A stretch of DNA of 64,000 nt from Ruminiclostridium hungatei (GTDB taxonomy: Bacteria; Bacillota; Clostridia; Acetivibrionales; DSM-1351), in assembly GCF_002051585.1 (NCBI RefSeq), contig NZ_MZGX01000023.1, forward strand, positions 31,061-95,060, read 5' to 3'. This document shows, piece after piece, positions 47,603-57,305 of this stretch. The notes under the pieces were generated by a model. The model saw only the letters and a program-made list of their open reading frames with translations. It ran no database searches and was not told where the DNA came from. Made by a program: the position numbers and the translations under genes. Every line of letters begins with the position of its first letter. Position 1 is the stretch's first letter.

Positions 47603-48409
47603 TCAGGCATCATACTGCCTTTTTCTTTTTTCTTCCCTTGAAGCTCGTATATTAATTAATATCAGCAGCAAAAGCACACTGACAAACATTAATGTGGACA
47701 AAGCGTTAATGGTAGGCTTTACCCCCGTCCTTGCCATGGAGTATATGGTTATGGACAGGTTGGAAACACCTGACCCCGCGGTAAAATAGCTGATGACAAA
47801 ATCATCTATGGACAGTGTAAAAGCCATGAGGAAGCCGGATATGATGCCCGGCATGATTTCAGGCATTATTACCTTTCTCAGGGCGTACATGGAGGTAGCT
47901 CCCAAATCCAGCGCCGCCTCATACAAATGCTTGTTCATCTGCTTTAATTTAGGCAGCACCGATAAGATAACATAGGGTATGTTGAAGGTTATATGAGCCA
48001 GCAGCATTGTAAGAAACCCCATTTTCAAGCCTATGAGAGAGCCTATGAAAACAAACATTATCATCAGGGATACACCTGTCACAATGTCAGGATTCAGAAC
48101 CGGAAGATAGGTCAGGTTCATAACCACGGATTTTTTAAATTTCTTCATGTTGTGAATGCCTATGGCCGCAAAAGTTCCTATAATCACTGCAACCACCGAG
48201 GATATCAGCGCAAGCAGCAAAGTATTATACAGGGAATCCATTATCTGGGAGTTCTGAAAAAGCTCCCCGTACCATTTGAGGGTGAACCCCGACCAGTTTC
48301 CCCTGGATTTTGACTTGTTGAAGGAAAAAACGATAAGCACTACAATGGGAAGGTACATAAAAAGCAATACAAGCCCAAGATAGGACTTCATTATGATTCT
48401 TTTTACCAA
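47603..48409 (-). CDS. potC: Spermidine/putrescine ABC permease PotC
   Basis: A 268-residue permease with six hydrophobic segments and the EAA coupling loop (YEAALDLGATSMYALRKVIMPEIMPG). The likely start is TTG at 48409: a GGAGGAGG site lies about 7 bases upstream and the codon overlaps the potB stop, while the next ATG (48391) is farther away. Confidence 0.92.
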   Translation of the reverse strand: MVKRIIMKSYLGLVLLFMYLPIVVLIVFSFNKSKSRGNWSGFTLKWYGELFQNSQIMDSLYNTLLLALISSVVAVIIGTFAAIGIHNMKKFKKSVVMNLTYLPVLNPDIVTGVSLMIMFVFIGSLIGLKMGFLTMLLAHITFNIPYVILSVLPKLKQMNKHLYEAALDLGATSMYALRKVIMPEIMPGIISGFLMAFTLSIDDFVISYFTAGSGVSNLSITIYSMARTGVKPTINALSTLMFVSVLLLLILINIRASREEKRKRQYDA

Positions 48410-49230
48410 AGTGCCGCTCCTCCTCCCTTGTCCTCGTCAAACTTGGACATTATTCCTATGCTTATAAGTATGAATATCATCATTATCATTGAAATGGCAG
48501 AACCGAAATTCCAGTCGCTCAACTGTATAAACTGCCTTTCTATAAAATTGCCTATAAGGGTGTACTGTCCTCCGCCCAGCAGCTTTGAAATGACAAAGGT
48601 TGTAACCGCAGGCATGAATACCATTGTTATTCCCGACATAACACCCGGTATACTCAGGGGCAGGGTAATTTTGCTGAAAACCGTAAGGCTGTTTCCACCC
48701 AAATCCTGAGCGGCCTCCACCAGCTTCCCGTCAATTTTCATCAGCACCGTGTATATGGGCAATATCATAAACGGGAGGAAATTGTATACCATTCCCAGCA
48801 CCACAGCCGTATTGGTATACAGTATGTCCAGCCTGGGAAGGTTGAAAAAGGACAATATGGCATTTATTATGCCGTTTTTCTCCAGCAGGGTAAGCCAGGA
48901 ATACGTTCTCAGCAAAAAATTCATCCACATGGGAATTATAAACAGCATGGACAGGGTAGTGCTCCTGCTGAACTGCTTGCTGGCCAGGATCATTGCCACA
49001 GGGTAGCCCACAATCAGGCAGACAAACGTACTGAACAGGGCCAGTCCCAAGGACTTTAACAGCACTGTTATGTATATGGGCTCACAGAACTTGTAAAAGT
49101 TGTCCAGAGTGAACCTTATTCCCTGCTCGTCCCGTACGGTAAAGGCATAAAAGAGTATCAGTAGCGAGGGAATAATTATAAATATAAGCATCCATACAAA
49201 GTATGGATAGGAAACCCACTTTCTGTTCAT
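48403..49230 (-). CDS. potB: Spermidine/putrescine ABC permease PotB
   Basis: A 275-residue permease with six hydrophobic segments. The EAA loop reads LVEAAQDLGGNSLTVFSKIT. It pairs with PotC to form the channel. The ATG at 49230 has GGAGG 5 bases upstream; an ATG at 49242 is the alternative. It overlaps potC by 7 bp. Confidence 0.92.
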   Translation of the reverse strand: MNRKWVSYPYFVWMLIFIIIPSLLILFYAFTVRDEQGIRFTLDNFYKFCEPIYITVLLKSLGLALFSTFVCLIVGYPVAMILASKQFSRSTTLSMLFIIPMWMNFLLRTYSWLTLLEKNGIINAILSFFNLPRLDILYTNTAVVLGMVYNFLPFMILPIYTVLMKIDGKLVEAAQDLGGNSLTVFSKITLPLSIPGVMSGITMVFMPAVTTFVISKLLGGGQYTLIGNFIERQFIQLSDWNFGSAISMIMMIFILISIGIMSKFDEDKGGGAALW

Positions 49231-49262
49231 GCTAACCTCCATCTTTCCTTCATGTCAGTTCA

Positions 49263-50315
49263 TTACCCCCTGGCAGTCTTTTTCATGATATGAATATCGT
49301 TGGGATTAAGGGACATGCCTATTGTGGCTCCCACCTCCGCCATTTCGGTATTGTGAAGCGTCCAGGTCACGCCCTGTCCTTCCACCAGCATCTCAAAATG
49401 AACACCCTTGAAGGTTACGGATTTTACCACACCTGATATCATGCCGGTATCGCTGTGCACCAGTTTAATATCTTCCGGCCTCACAACCACGTCTATATCC
49501 TCGTTGGGCTCAAAACCCTTGTCCAGGCATTCAAAAACCCGGCCTGCGAACTCAACGCAGTAATCTTTGAGCATCCTGCCCTCAATAATATTGCTCTCTC
49601 CGATAAAGTCGGCCACAAATGCATTCTTGGGCTCATTGTAAATCATTTGGGGAGTTCCGATCTGCTGGATTTTTCCCTTGTTCATTACAACGATGGTGTC
49701 CGACATGGTCAAAGCCTCTTCCTGGTCATGGGTAACATATACAAAGGTTATTCCGGTCCGCTTGTGAATATTTTTCAGTTCCACCTGCATCTCTTTTCTC
49801 AGCTTAAGGTCAAGAGCCCCCAGCGGTTCGTCCAAAAGCAGTACCTCAGGCTGGTTTACCAGTGCTCTTGCTATGGCCACCCTCTGCTGCTGCCCCCCTG
49901 ACAGAGAGTCCACCGACCTTTTATGGAAGCCCTGCAGATTAACCATTTCCAGCATCTCATCCACCTTTTTGCTTATAGCCGGCTTGTCCGTACCCTTTAT
50001 TTTCAAGCCGAAGGCAATATTGTCATAGACATTCATGTGGGGAAAAAGGGCATACTTCTGAAAAACAGTATTTACATTTCTCTGATAGGGAGGCAGATTG
50101 TTTATTCTCTGACCTTCAAAAAATATATCTCCGCTGTCCGGAGTCTCAAAGCCTCCGATTATCCTCAGGGTAGTAGTCTTCCCGCAGCCGCTGGGACCCA
50201 GCAGCGTTACGAATTCATTTTTTAATACATACAGATTTATATTGTTTAGAACTTCTGTCTGTCCAAAGTTCTTGCGTATATCCTTTAATAAAATAATTGG
50301 CTGGCTCTCGTTCAT
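49263..50315 (-). CDS. potA: Spermidine/putrescine ABC ATPase PotA
   Basis: A 350-residue ATPase: Walker [11 protein letters not shown], signature [13 protein letters not shown], Walker [13 protein letters not shown], then a C-terminal TOBE regulatory domain (about 270-350). It powers polyamine import. It lies 30 bp after the XRE-cupin regulator and just before potB. Confidence 0.94.
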   Translation of the reverse strand: MNESQPIILLKDIRKNFGQTEVLNNINLYVLKNEFVTLLGPSGCGKTTTLRIIGGFETPDSGDIFFEGQRINNLPPYQRNVNTVFQKYALFPHMNVYDNIAFGLKIKGTDKPAISKKVDEMLEMVNLQGFHKRSVDSLSGGQQQRVAIARALVNQPEVLLLDEPLGALDLKLRKEMQVELKNIHKRTGITFVYVTHDQEEALTMSDTIVVMNKGKIQQIGTPQMIYNEPKNAFVADFIGESNIIEGRMLKDYCVEFAGRVFECLDKGFEPNEDIDVVVRPEDIKLVHSDTGMISGVVKSVTFKGVHFEMLVEGQGVTWTLHNTEMAEVGATIGMSLNPNDIHIMKKTARG

Positions 50316-50345
50316 ACCCTTCCCCCAAGTTCATTATATAATCTA

Positions 50346-50885
50346 TTAAAAGTTTGGCGGTGATGAAACCCACAATACCACTGCCTCACTCTTACCCGCA
50401 TTTACAATATTATGAGGCGCACTGGGCTTGAAATAAAAGCTTTCACCCTTTTTAGCCCTGAACTTCTGCGACCCAAGGTTAACCGTGATTGCCCCGCTTA
50501 CCACGTAGCCGAACTCTTCCCCCTCATGGGGATTGTCCATATCCGAACTTCCGGAGGGGGACAAGGTAATAAGAATGGGCTCCATCATATTTTTCTGTGC
50601 GTTTGAAACAAGCCATCGTATTTCGAATCCGGAATCCCTGTCTTCCTTTACAAAAACATCGTCTTTTTTGAAAACAACCTTTTCATTTACCGTCTCATTG
50701 AAGAAGTCCTTCAGATCGGTTCCCAGGGATTCAAGTATATTCATAAGCGTGGCAATGGAAGGAGACGTCAGATTTCTTTCAAGCTGTGAAATAAAACCCT
50801 TTGAAAGCTCACAACGGCCGGCAAGTTCTTCCTGCGTCAGCCCGTTTTTTATCCGAAGCTGCTTGATCTTCTCACCGATATTCAT
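50346..50885 (-). CDS. XRE-cupin transcriptional regulator of the polyamine operon
   Basis: A 179-residue regulator. Residues 1-60 are an XRE helix-turn-helix (IKQLRIKNGLTQEELAGR, ISQLERNLTSPSIATLMNIL). Residues 105-175 are a cupin sensor (HEGEEFGYVVSGAITVNLG, FKPSAPHNIVNAG). PuuR-like proteins of this layout sense polyamines. As first gene of the pot operon it probably represses itself and potABCD, using the dyad at 50971-50993. Confidence 0.88.
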   Translation of the reverse strand: MNIGEKIKQLRIKNGLTQEELAGRCELSKGFISQLERNLTSPSIATLMNILESLGTDLKDFFNETVNEKVVFKKDDVFVKEDRDSGFEIRWLVSNAQKNMMEPILITLSPSGSSDMDNPHEGEEFGYVVSGAITVNLGSQKFRAKKGESFYFKPSAPHNIVNAGKSEAVVLWVSSPPNF

Positions 50886-50970
50886 TATGTACCTCTTATT
50901 TTCAAAACTTCAGTGTTTGCCTATTATTTTAAAAAATTGCCGTCAATGGCGGCAGCTTTTGTGTTTGGGC

Positions 50971-50993
50971 AAAGTAAACTTTTTGTTTACTTT
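50971..50993. promoter_or_regulatory. Candidate operator of the XRE-cupin regulator
   Basis: The perfect dyad AAAGTAAAC-TTTTT-GTTTACTTT is followed by a further GTTAAAC half site at 50995-51001. It is about 86 bp upstream of the regulator start codon. Confidence 0.6.
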
Positions 50994-51072
50994 TGTTAAA
51001 CAAGAAATAAATTATCACATTCCAAAAAATAAGTCAATAATAACAAAGCACAAAAAGTGCACACCTTTTCCT

Positions 51073-51205
51073 ATAATTTAACCTGTAGTACCTGATTAAA
51101 AATGTGGTACAGGCCAAAGCTGCCTGGGTGCTGCGCATTTCTTTAAAGTCGTCCTCACGGGGCATGCAAGCTTATCTGTCAAATTAAACAGCACTGCAGG
51201 TTAAT
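51073..51205. repeat. Palindromic MITE-like repeat, long version
   Basis: About 133 bp, with imperfect terminal inverted repeats (TAATTTAACCTGTAGTACC at the left, CACTGCAGGTTAATTTA at the right). The core 51130-51171 is shared with 6030-6072, and the flanks are shared with 45147-45256. It lies between the polyamine regulator promoter and the amino acid transporter operon. No gene is present in it. Confidence 0.65.
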
Positions 51206-51207
51206 TT

Positions 51208-51259
51208 AAAAGCCGCAGACAAAAAAGCATATCGGCTGAATCCCTGTCTGCAGCCTTTT
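51208..51259 (-). terminator. Terminator after the amino acid ABC operon
   Basis: Fourteen-base arms (51208-51221 and 51245-51259, one bulge) with AAAA/TTTT ends. It abuts the repeat's right edge. Confidence 0.7.
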
Positions 51260-51308
51260 CCGGCTAAGGACTCCAGCAAATATGCCTCAACTTGTATACG
51301 CCATCAAA

Positions 51309-52067
51309 TTAATTGAAGCCTTTAATGAACATTTTAGTTCTCTCATTCTTAGGATTTGTAAACAGCTCTTCGGGTGTGCCCTGCTCGACTATGACCCCGT
51401 TATCCATGAAAATTACCCTGTCGGCAACCTCCCTGGCAAAACCCATCTCATGGGTAACAACCACCATGGTCATATGCTCCTCAGCCAGTTTTCTGATTAC
51501 CTTCATTACCTCCAGGGTAAGCTCCGGATCAAGGGCGGAGGTGGGTTCGTCAAAGAACAGTACGTCAGGGTTCAGTGCAAGGGCTCTGGCAATAGCCACC
51601 CTCTGGCTCTGGCCTCCCGAAAGCTCAAAAGGGTAAGCTTCTGCCTTGTCCTCAAGCCCCATTTTCTCAAGAAGCTGCAGGGCTGTTTCAAGTGCCTCCT
51701 GCTTTCTGGTGCCCGCAACACTCACAGGCGCTTCCGTTATGTTTTTCAAAACATTGAAATGGGGAAAGAGGTTAAAATTCTGAAAAACCAGGCCAAGCTT
51801 AAGCCTTATATCCCTGAGCTTTTTCTTGTCGGCATATTCAGCCCTTCCGTTTGCATTGGTGCTGACCATTATTTCATTCTCGACAGCTATGGTGCCCCTG
51901 TCTATTTTTTCAAGAAGATTTATACATCTGAGCAGCGTACTTTTTCCTGAACCGGACGGTCCTATAACCGCAACCACCTCACCCTTGTTAACCTCAAGTG
52001 AAATGCCCGACAGCACGGCTTTTCCGCCGAAACTCTTATATATTTTCAAAACTTCTATCATCTTCAT
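51309..52067 (-). CDS. glnQ: Polar amino acid ABC transporter ATPase
   Basis: A 252-residue ATPase of the GlnQ/HisP type: Walker [11 protein letters not shown], signature [13 protein letters not shown], Walker [15 protein letters not shown], and the H-loop in VVTHEMGFA. It is the last gene of the operon, in the order binding protein, permease, ATPase. The amino acid is not predictable. Confidence 0.93.
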   Translation of the reverse strand: MKMIEVLKIYKSFGGKAVLSGISLEVNKGEVVAVIGPSGSGKSTLLRCINLLEKIDRGTIAVENEIMVSTNANGRAEYADKKKLRDIRLKLGLVFQNFNLFPHFNVLKNITEAPVSVAGTRKQEALETALQLLEKMGLEDKAEAYPFELSGGQSQRVAIARALALNPDVLFFDEPTSALDPELTLEVMKVIRKLAEEHMTMVVVTHEMGFAREVADRVIFMDNGVIVEQGTPEELFTNPKNERTKMFIKGFN

Positions 52068-52096
52068 TTCCAGTCAATCATCCTTTCAGAATCAAC

Positions 52097-52729
52097 CTAC
52101 CTGTAATAGTTGAGTTTCTTTTCAGTAAATTTAAAAAGCTGTGCAACTATCAGGTTCATTATATAGTAGAACCCTCCGGCAACAAACAATGGCCGGATTG
52201 AAGCTATTCTGCTCATTTCGTTGTTTGTCACTCTGAACATTTCTGAAACTCCGATAACAGTTGCAAGGGCAGTATCCTTAACTAGGGTTATTACTTCATT
52301 GCTTATTGCCGGAAGTATTCTCTTGACCACCTGGGGAAGTATTATTTTAAAGAATACCTGGGGCCGCGTAAAACCCAAAACTTCACCGGCCTCATACTGG
52401 CCTTTGGGGATGGATTCTATTCCGCCCCTGTATATTTCGGCAAAGTACGCCGCATAGTTCAGGGTAAAGGCTATGATTGCAGCGGCAAACCGGTCTATCT
52501 TTCCTCCATAAATATAGTAGGGGCCGTAAAATACCGCCACCAGTTGAAGCATAAGGGGGGTCCCTCTCATAATGGATATGTAAATACCTGTTATACCCCT
52601 GATAATATAGCTTTTTGATCTTCTTCCAAAGGCTACTACCAGTCCCAGCGGAATTGCAAAAAGCAAAGTCAGCAGGAACAATTGAACGGATACAATCATC
52701 CCTTCTCCCAGCATCAAGATAAGCTTCAC
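52097..52729 (-). CDS. Polar amino acid ABC transporter permease
   Basis: A 210-residue His/Glu/Gln/Arg/opine-type permease. The coupling region reads YAAYFAEIYRGGIESIPKGQYEAGE, which is diagnostic for this family, followed by PQVVKRILPAISNEVITLVKDT. It is separated by about 290 bp from the binding-protein gene and by 30 bp from the ATPase gene. Confidence 0.93.
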   Translation of the reverse strand: MKLILMLGEGMIVSVQLFLLTLLFAIPLGLVVAFGRRSKSYIIRGITGIYISIMRGTPLMLQLVAVFYGPYYIYGGKIDRFAAAIIAFTLNYAAYFAEIYRGGIESIPKGQYEAGEVLGFTRPQVFFKIILPQVVKRILPAISNEVITLVKDTALATVIGVSEMFRVTNNEMSRIASIRPLFVAGGFYYIMNLIVAQLFKFTEKKLNYYR

Positions 52730-53019
52730 AAAAAATCTCCTCTCCAGACAGCTTTAAATGTACACATAATTATACAAGATTCTTCAAGGATATTCTACAA
52801 AATAATTATTTTTATTGAACTTAATCCCCAGCCTGCAAATTATCCATCCAATGGTAATGGCCCACCATATGTTTTTTACCGCCTCAGCCCTCCAACATTT
52901 CTGCTGCCTGGCCACAAACCCGCGCACCATGCCGGTTTACGATAAAATAACAATATAATGAGCCAACAAATTCAAACAGACAGCTTTACCCGGGCAGTCG
53001 AATGCCCGTCTGCACTTAC
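52730..53019 (-). other. Long spacer inside the amino acid ABC operon
   Basis: Contains a short GC hairpin near 52990-53008 (CGGGCA..TGCCCG) just after the binding-protein gene and no coding sequence. The hairpin may attenuate or stabilise the transcript so that the binding protein is made in excess. Confidence 0.45.
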
Positions 53020-53901
53020 TTACTTTATGGTTGATATGTCCTTGCCGAACCACTTGTTTGAAATTTCAGCCATCTTGCCGTCTCCGGCCATTTCCTTCAA
53101 GGCTTCATTCACCTTGGTCATAAGCTGTGTATCGGCTTTTCTGAAACCTATGCCGTATTCCTCCTTGGAAAGGCCTTCATCAAGTACTCTGTATTTTTCG
53201 CTCTTCATTTGGATATAGTATCTTGCAACTATTTCATCCATGGCAACAGCGTCGACATTACCGGTCTTTAAATCCATCAGGCAAAGATTGTTGTCCTTGA
53301 GCTGTACGACTTCCTTAAGAGTGGCCTTGAAATCCGCCTTGCTGTCCAATGCGTCTGACGCACTTGAGGCTGCCTGCAAAGCCAGGGATTTGTCCTTCAG
53401 GTCCGCCAGGGTCTGAAACTTTGAATCTGCAAGTACGACTATCACCTGCTGGTTGTTCATGTAGGGCTGTGAGAAGAGTATGTTCTCTTTTCTCTCATCT
53501 GTAATGGTAAAGCCATTCCATATGCAATCTATGTTTCCTGTATTGAGTTCCTGTTCCTTTGTCTCCCAGTTGATGGGCTGCAGCTTCAGTTTTACACCCA
53601 GCCTGTTTGCCGCTTCCTGAGCCAGATCCACGTCATAGCCTGTTATATTGTTGTTATCGTCCCGGAAGCCCATGGGAGGAAAGCTTTCATCCAGACCCAT
53701 AATGAGTTCACCCTTTTCTTTAACCTTGTCCCAGGACAAATCTGCGGAAGTTGAGGAGTCTACCGCTGAGGATACCTCTGATGTTGACGGTGCGGAAGAA
53801 TCCGATGCATTTGATGCACCTCCGTTTGCCCCGCAGCCCGCCAACGCGAAAGTGGCTGCCACTGCTAAAATTAATACTTTTACTAATGCTTTCTTTTTCA
53901 A
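53020..53901 (-). CDS. Polar amino acid-binding lipoprotein
   Basis: A 293-residue solute-binding protein, family 3. The lipoprotein signal ends in the lipobox LAGC, followed by a Ser-rich linker. GYDVDLAQEAANRLGVKLKL and GNIDCIWNGFTITDERKEN are family motifs. It delivers the substrate to the permease and ATPase encoded downstream. Confidence 0.93.
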   Translation of the reverse strand: MKKKALVKVLILAVAATFALAGCGANGGASNASDSSAPSTSEVSSAVDSSTSADLSWDKVKEKGELIMGLDESFPPMGFRDDNNNITGYDVDLAQEAANRLGVKLKLQPINWETKEQELNTGNIDCIWNGFTITDERKENILFSQPYMNNQQVIVVLADSKFQTLADLKDKSLALQAASSASDALDSKADFKATLKEVVQLKDNNLCLMDLKTGNVDAVAMDEIVARYYIQMKSEKYRVLDEGLSKEEYGIGFRKADTQLMTKVNEALKEMAGDGKMAEISNKWFGKDISTIK

Positions 53902-54158
53902 TTTTAATCCATCCCTTCACAATTAAATCCGGTCTTACCGTATGGCCGTTTCTCTCTATAGCATAGATTGCCTGTAACCCACAAGCAATTACTCACATAT
54001 GGTATTTTACTTCATAACTTTAATAAAGTAAATCATTAATTAATTGAAAAATATTACAACTTAATTTTACGTTTATCGAGGATATGTTTTGACCAAATAG
54101 CATAAATTTTATAGTAGTTGATTTCTTGACTCATTTTTTTATTTGAGAGGTGGACCTA

Positions 54159-55223
54159 TTGTTTTATTTTTTGAAAATAAATAAGCGCATATATAAAGTA
54201 TTCATAGCCTTTGCATTAATAACGGCTATACTTGCCGCATCTACCTTTGTGGTGTTCAACGACCGCGGCCTGGCAATCTCAGCAGCAGCCGACTCTACCG
54301 GTGAAAAAAAATTCATTAAATGGGTGGAATTCAATGCCTGCTATCAGGCTATGGAAAGGGCCCTGACACTGGATGTCAAATCCCGCAGCAAGGAGGTGCA
54401 GTTGAACTGGGTGGAATTGCTTTCCTACCTGGCTGCAAAATACGGAGGAAATTTTAAAAAGTACAAGTCCAAGGATATGGATGAGCTGGTTTCAAAGCTC
54501 AACAAAGGCCAGACCATGGAGCAACTGACAGAAAACATGAAGTATTACGGCTACTATCACGAGGCCTACGACGCAATCCTGGGCAATTTTGTAGGTGAAT
54601 ATGAAGTTCAGGTTAAAGACCCTGACAACGGCGACAGCCTGAGATGGGAAAAAAAATACGGGCTGAAGGTCTTCTCCCCTATCGCAAGGGGTTACAGCTT
54701 CAGTCACTACGACGACTTTGGCAACGGCCGTACCTTCGGCTATGCCAGAAAGCATCTGGGAAACGATCTTATGGGTTCCATAGGGACGCCGATCATCGCA
54801 GTGGAGTCAGGCATTGTAGAAGTCATGGGCTGGAATATGTACGGAGGCTGGAGAATCGGTATCAGAAGCTTTGACCAGAAGAGGTACTATTATTACGCCC
54901 ACCTGAGAAAAGACAGGCCCTTCCATGCCGACCTCTATGAGGGAAAGGCGGTCAAGGCAGGTGAGGTCATAGGCTATCTGGGAATGACAGGTTACAGTAC
55001 CAGAGAGAATGTAAATAATATTACAACACCCCATCTTCATTTCGGGATGCAGATAATTTTTGACGAGTCCCAGAAGGAATGTGTAAACGAGCTCTGGATC
55101 AATGTCTATGAAATAGTGAACCTTTTACAGAAAAACCGTTCTTCTGTGGTGAAGGATGAAGAAACCCGTGATTACTACAGGGCATACGATATCATGGAAG
55201 AGAACAGCGGATATGACTTTTGA
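54159..55223 (+). CDS. M23 family peptidase, membrane-anchored
   Basis: A 354-residue protein with one N-terminal membrane segment (about 10-30), a helical middle and a C-terminal LytM/M23 domain. The zinc ligands are in RKHLGNDLMGSIGTP (His, Asp) and in TPHLHFGMQ (His-x-His), so the enzyme looks catalytically complete. It probably cuts peptidoglycan cross-links. A TTG at 54159 has GAGAGGTGG upstream; a GTG at 54150 is possible but has no site. A polysaccharide deacetylase gene follows after 40 bp. Confidence 0.87.
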   Translation: MFYFLKINKRIYKVFIAFALITAILAASTFVVFNDRGLAISAAADSTGEKKFIKWVEFNACYQAMERALTLDVKSRSKEVQLNWVELLSYLAAKYGGNFKKYKSKDMDELVSKLNKGQTMEQLTENMKYYGYYHEAYDAILGNFVGEYEVQVKDPDNGDSLRWEKKYGLKVFSPIARGYSFSHYDDFGNGRTFGYARKHLGNDLMGSIGTPIIAVESGIVEVMGWNMYGGWRIGIRSFDQKRYYYYAHLRKDRPFHADLYEGKAVKAGEVIGYLGMTGYSTRENVNNITTPHLHFGMQIIFDESQKECVNELWINVYEIVNLLQKNRSSVVKDEETRDYYRAYDIMEENSGYDF

Positions 55224-55263
55224 TATACCGACTTTATTAACTGACTAGAGGTGCTTATTTACA

Positions 55264-56160
55264 ATGACTATTTTTTCAGGTAAGAGAACCTTGAAATACC
55301 TATCCCTGATAATCATGGTGGCTTTTACCCTCACACTGTCCATTACACTGGGGGTCACCATGTCGGAGGATGTTTTCAATGCCGTGGAGGGCGGGCAGAT
55401 AACCGAAGATGGCATTGCAGTGCCAATCATCATGTATCACAGTATTCTCAAGAATTCCCACCTGGGCAAATATGTGATAACACCTGCGGAATTCGAAGAG
55501 GATATAAGATACTTGAGTGAACGCAATTATAATTCCATCACCATGACCGATTTGATAAATTATGTGTACAACAATGGTGATATCCCCCTTAAGCCTGTTA
55601 TAATAACCTTTGATGATGGCAATCTGAATAATTATATATATGGTCGGCCCATACTTGAAAAGTACAAGATGAAGGCTGTCGTCTCGGTTATAGGCTCCTA
55701 TACCGAAGCCTTCTCACAGCCCCCCTACCCCACCGCAGACCCCACCTATGCCCATGTTTCCTGGGATCAGATAAAGGAAATGGCGGCTTCGGGTTATTTT
55801 GAGATTCAGAATCATTCCTACAACCTGCACTCCATTAATAAGAGAAACGGGGCAAAGCGGCGAAAGGGAGAGACCATTGAGAGCTACCGCAATATGCTGA
55901 CTTCCGATATCATGAAGCTTCAAGGCAAGCTCAGGGAATACTGCGGCATAATCCCCAATACCTTTACCTATCCCTTTGGTGCAGTCAGCAGGGAATCTGA
56001 TACCATCCTGCGGGAGCTGGGGTTTAAGGCCTCCTTATCCTGCCTTGAGGGTGTGAATTTAATCAACAGGGACAATAAGAATGTGCTTTTCGGACTTAAG
56101 CGGAAGAACCGCCCCCATGGAGTGGCAACCCAGGCCTTTTTTAAAAAATTTTGTCCGTGA
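55264..56160 (+). CDS. Polysaccharide deacetylase family protein
   Basis: A 298-residue NodB-domain protein with an N-terminal membrane anchor or signal (YLSLIIMVAFTLTLSITLGV). VIITFDDGN is motif 1 (catalytic and metal Asp), and IQNHSYNLHSI is motif 2 (metal His). It likely removes acetyl groups from cell-wall glycans. Its position right after the M23 peptidase suggests joint action on peptidoglycan, perhaps in sporulation or wall remodelling; this is inferred from position. Confidence 0.9.
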   Translation: MTIFSGKRTLKYLSLIIMVAFTLTLSITLGVTMSEDVFNAVEGGQITEDGIAVPIIMYHSILKNSHLGKYVITPAEFEEDIRYLSERNYNSITMTDLINYVYNNGDIPLKPVIITFDDGNLNNYIYGRPILEKYKMKAVVSVIGSYTEAFSQPPYPTADPTYAHVSWDQIKEMAASGYFEIQNHSYNLHSINKRNGAKRRKGETIESYRNMLTSDIMKLQGKLREYCGIIPNTFTYPFGAVSRESDTILRELGFKASLSCLEGVNLINRDNKNVLFGLKRKNRPHGVATQAFFKKFCP

Positions 56161-56261
56161 CTGCTATTTGTCAGGCCCAATGGTGTATAATAATTAAGTC
56201 CGCAGGTGCTTTGAAGTTTTTAAGGAGGCCTGCAGAATATTACATACCGGGAGTCTGACAT

Positions 56262-56531
56262 ATGAGTATATTTGAAGCACTAATGCTGCTGAGTTTCGGG
56301 GCGGCCTGGCCCACACAGATTTTTAAGTCCTACACCTCCAAAAGTACCAAGGGTAAAAGTGTACTGTTTCTTTATATAGTAATTTTAGGGTACCTGTCGG
56401 GAATTATCCATAAAATATTATACAGCAGGGACATTGTCATGGTACTTTACATAATCAACCTGTTAATGGTTTCCACGGATATTCTTTTATACTATCGCAA
56501 CAAGGCCTATGAGAAAAATACCGTACAGTAA
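56262..56531 (+). CDS. Small PQ-loop (SemiSWEET-like) membrane protein
   Basis: An 89-residue protein with three hydrophobic segments and a PQ-loop variant (SFGAAWPTQIFKSYTSKST). The size fits SemiSWEET-like half transporters that dimerise to carry sugars or other small solutes. The substrate is unknown. An AAGGAGG site lies about 36 bases upstream, rather far, so the start is less certain. Confidence 0.8.
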   Translation: MSIFEALMLLSFGAAWPTQIFKSYTSKSTKGKSVLFLYIVILGYLSGIIHKILYSRDIVMVLYIINLLMVSTDILLYYRNKAYEKNTVQ

Positions 56532-56728
56532 CGCCCCCCCTGCCTTGCCGGGGCTGTCGCATTAGCTATTGAAAAATAGTTGTGCACAGCTCCTTTTTCA
56601 TTGGATAAATAGGTTCTTACTATAGTTTTTATAGGGGTAAAATCATTGATTTTATGAAAAAGGCGCACTTTAATAAGCCATTTAATACCACTGCATTTTT
56701 AATCACTTTCTTTTTTGGATTTTGGGAT

Positions 56729-56945
56729 TTATGCTGTTTCTTTTAATGGATATAGGTGCGTTTTAATTCTATCTGCCTGGATTTTGTTGTGAAGCTTGTT
56801 TATGTTATGTGCCATTGCCAAAAGAATACTTTCTGCCAAGACATTTTGCTTTCCCTTGCATAAAAATCTACGAAATCCCACATTCTGCTTCAGCTCTCCA
56901 AATGAGCCTTCAACCTGAATACTACGGTTCATTCTGAGGGTTCAC
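56729..56945 (-). pseudogene. IS1182-type transposase C-terminal fragment
   Basis: Encodes only the last ~67 residues of a transposase (NRSIQVEGSFGELKQNVGF, ESILLAMAHNINKLHNKI), a very characteristic IS1182 ending. The catalytic core is missing; the homology breaks at about 56945, exactly where the dead toxin tail begins. Sequence at 56562-56640 may include the insertion sequence's original end. Not functional. Confidence 0.8.
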
Positions 56946-56947
56946 AG

Positions 56948-57286
56948 CCTTCGCTACTTACTCTGCTTACTCCGAAGAACATTTATAACTCTGTTAAGGA
57001 TGCTCCTAAATATCCTGAAAGCTTTACCGCCAGACAAAATGGTACAAAGAATTATAATGATAACTGGGAACTATTATCAACATTAAGAGAAATTGAACCA
57101 GGATAATGGAAGACTTCTGCTAAATTATTAAGTAATTCAGAAAGACCAGAAATTCCGACAAAAAGGTGGATTGATTAGCAATATAATAGCTTTAAAGATA
57201 AATTGGATTGCAAGTTGATAAATAAGTTTGATAAAGTAGAATTGGTTTTAACCGACAACACAAAAAGGCTATTGCTTTTAAGCTGA
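56948..57286 (+). pseudogene. Dead toxin tail remnant
   Basis: One continuous frame broken by stops at 57104 and 57176. The first 52 codons (TPKNIYNSVKDAPKYPESF, TARQNGTKNYNDNWELLSTL, REIEPG) match, from memory, a C-terminal domain found in polymorphic toxins (consensus around FxARQNGTxxNxVNN and LRxVEPGxW). The stop at 57104 stands where relatives have a residue before Trp, so a point mutation probably made it. No head domain remains; its 5' end abuts the transposase stub. Confidence 0.6.
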
Positions 57287-57305
57287 CTTTGAACGAGGTG
57301 AGAGT

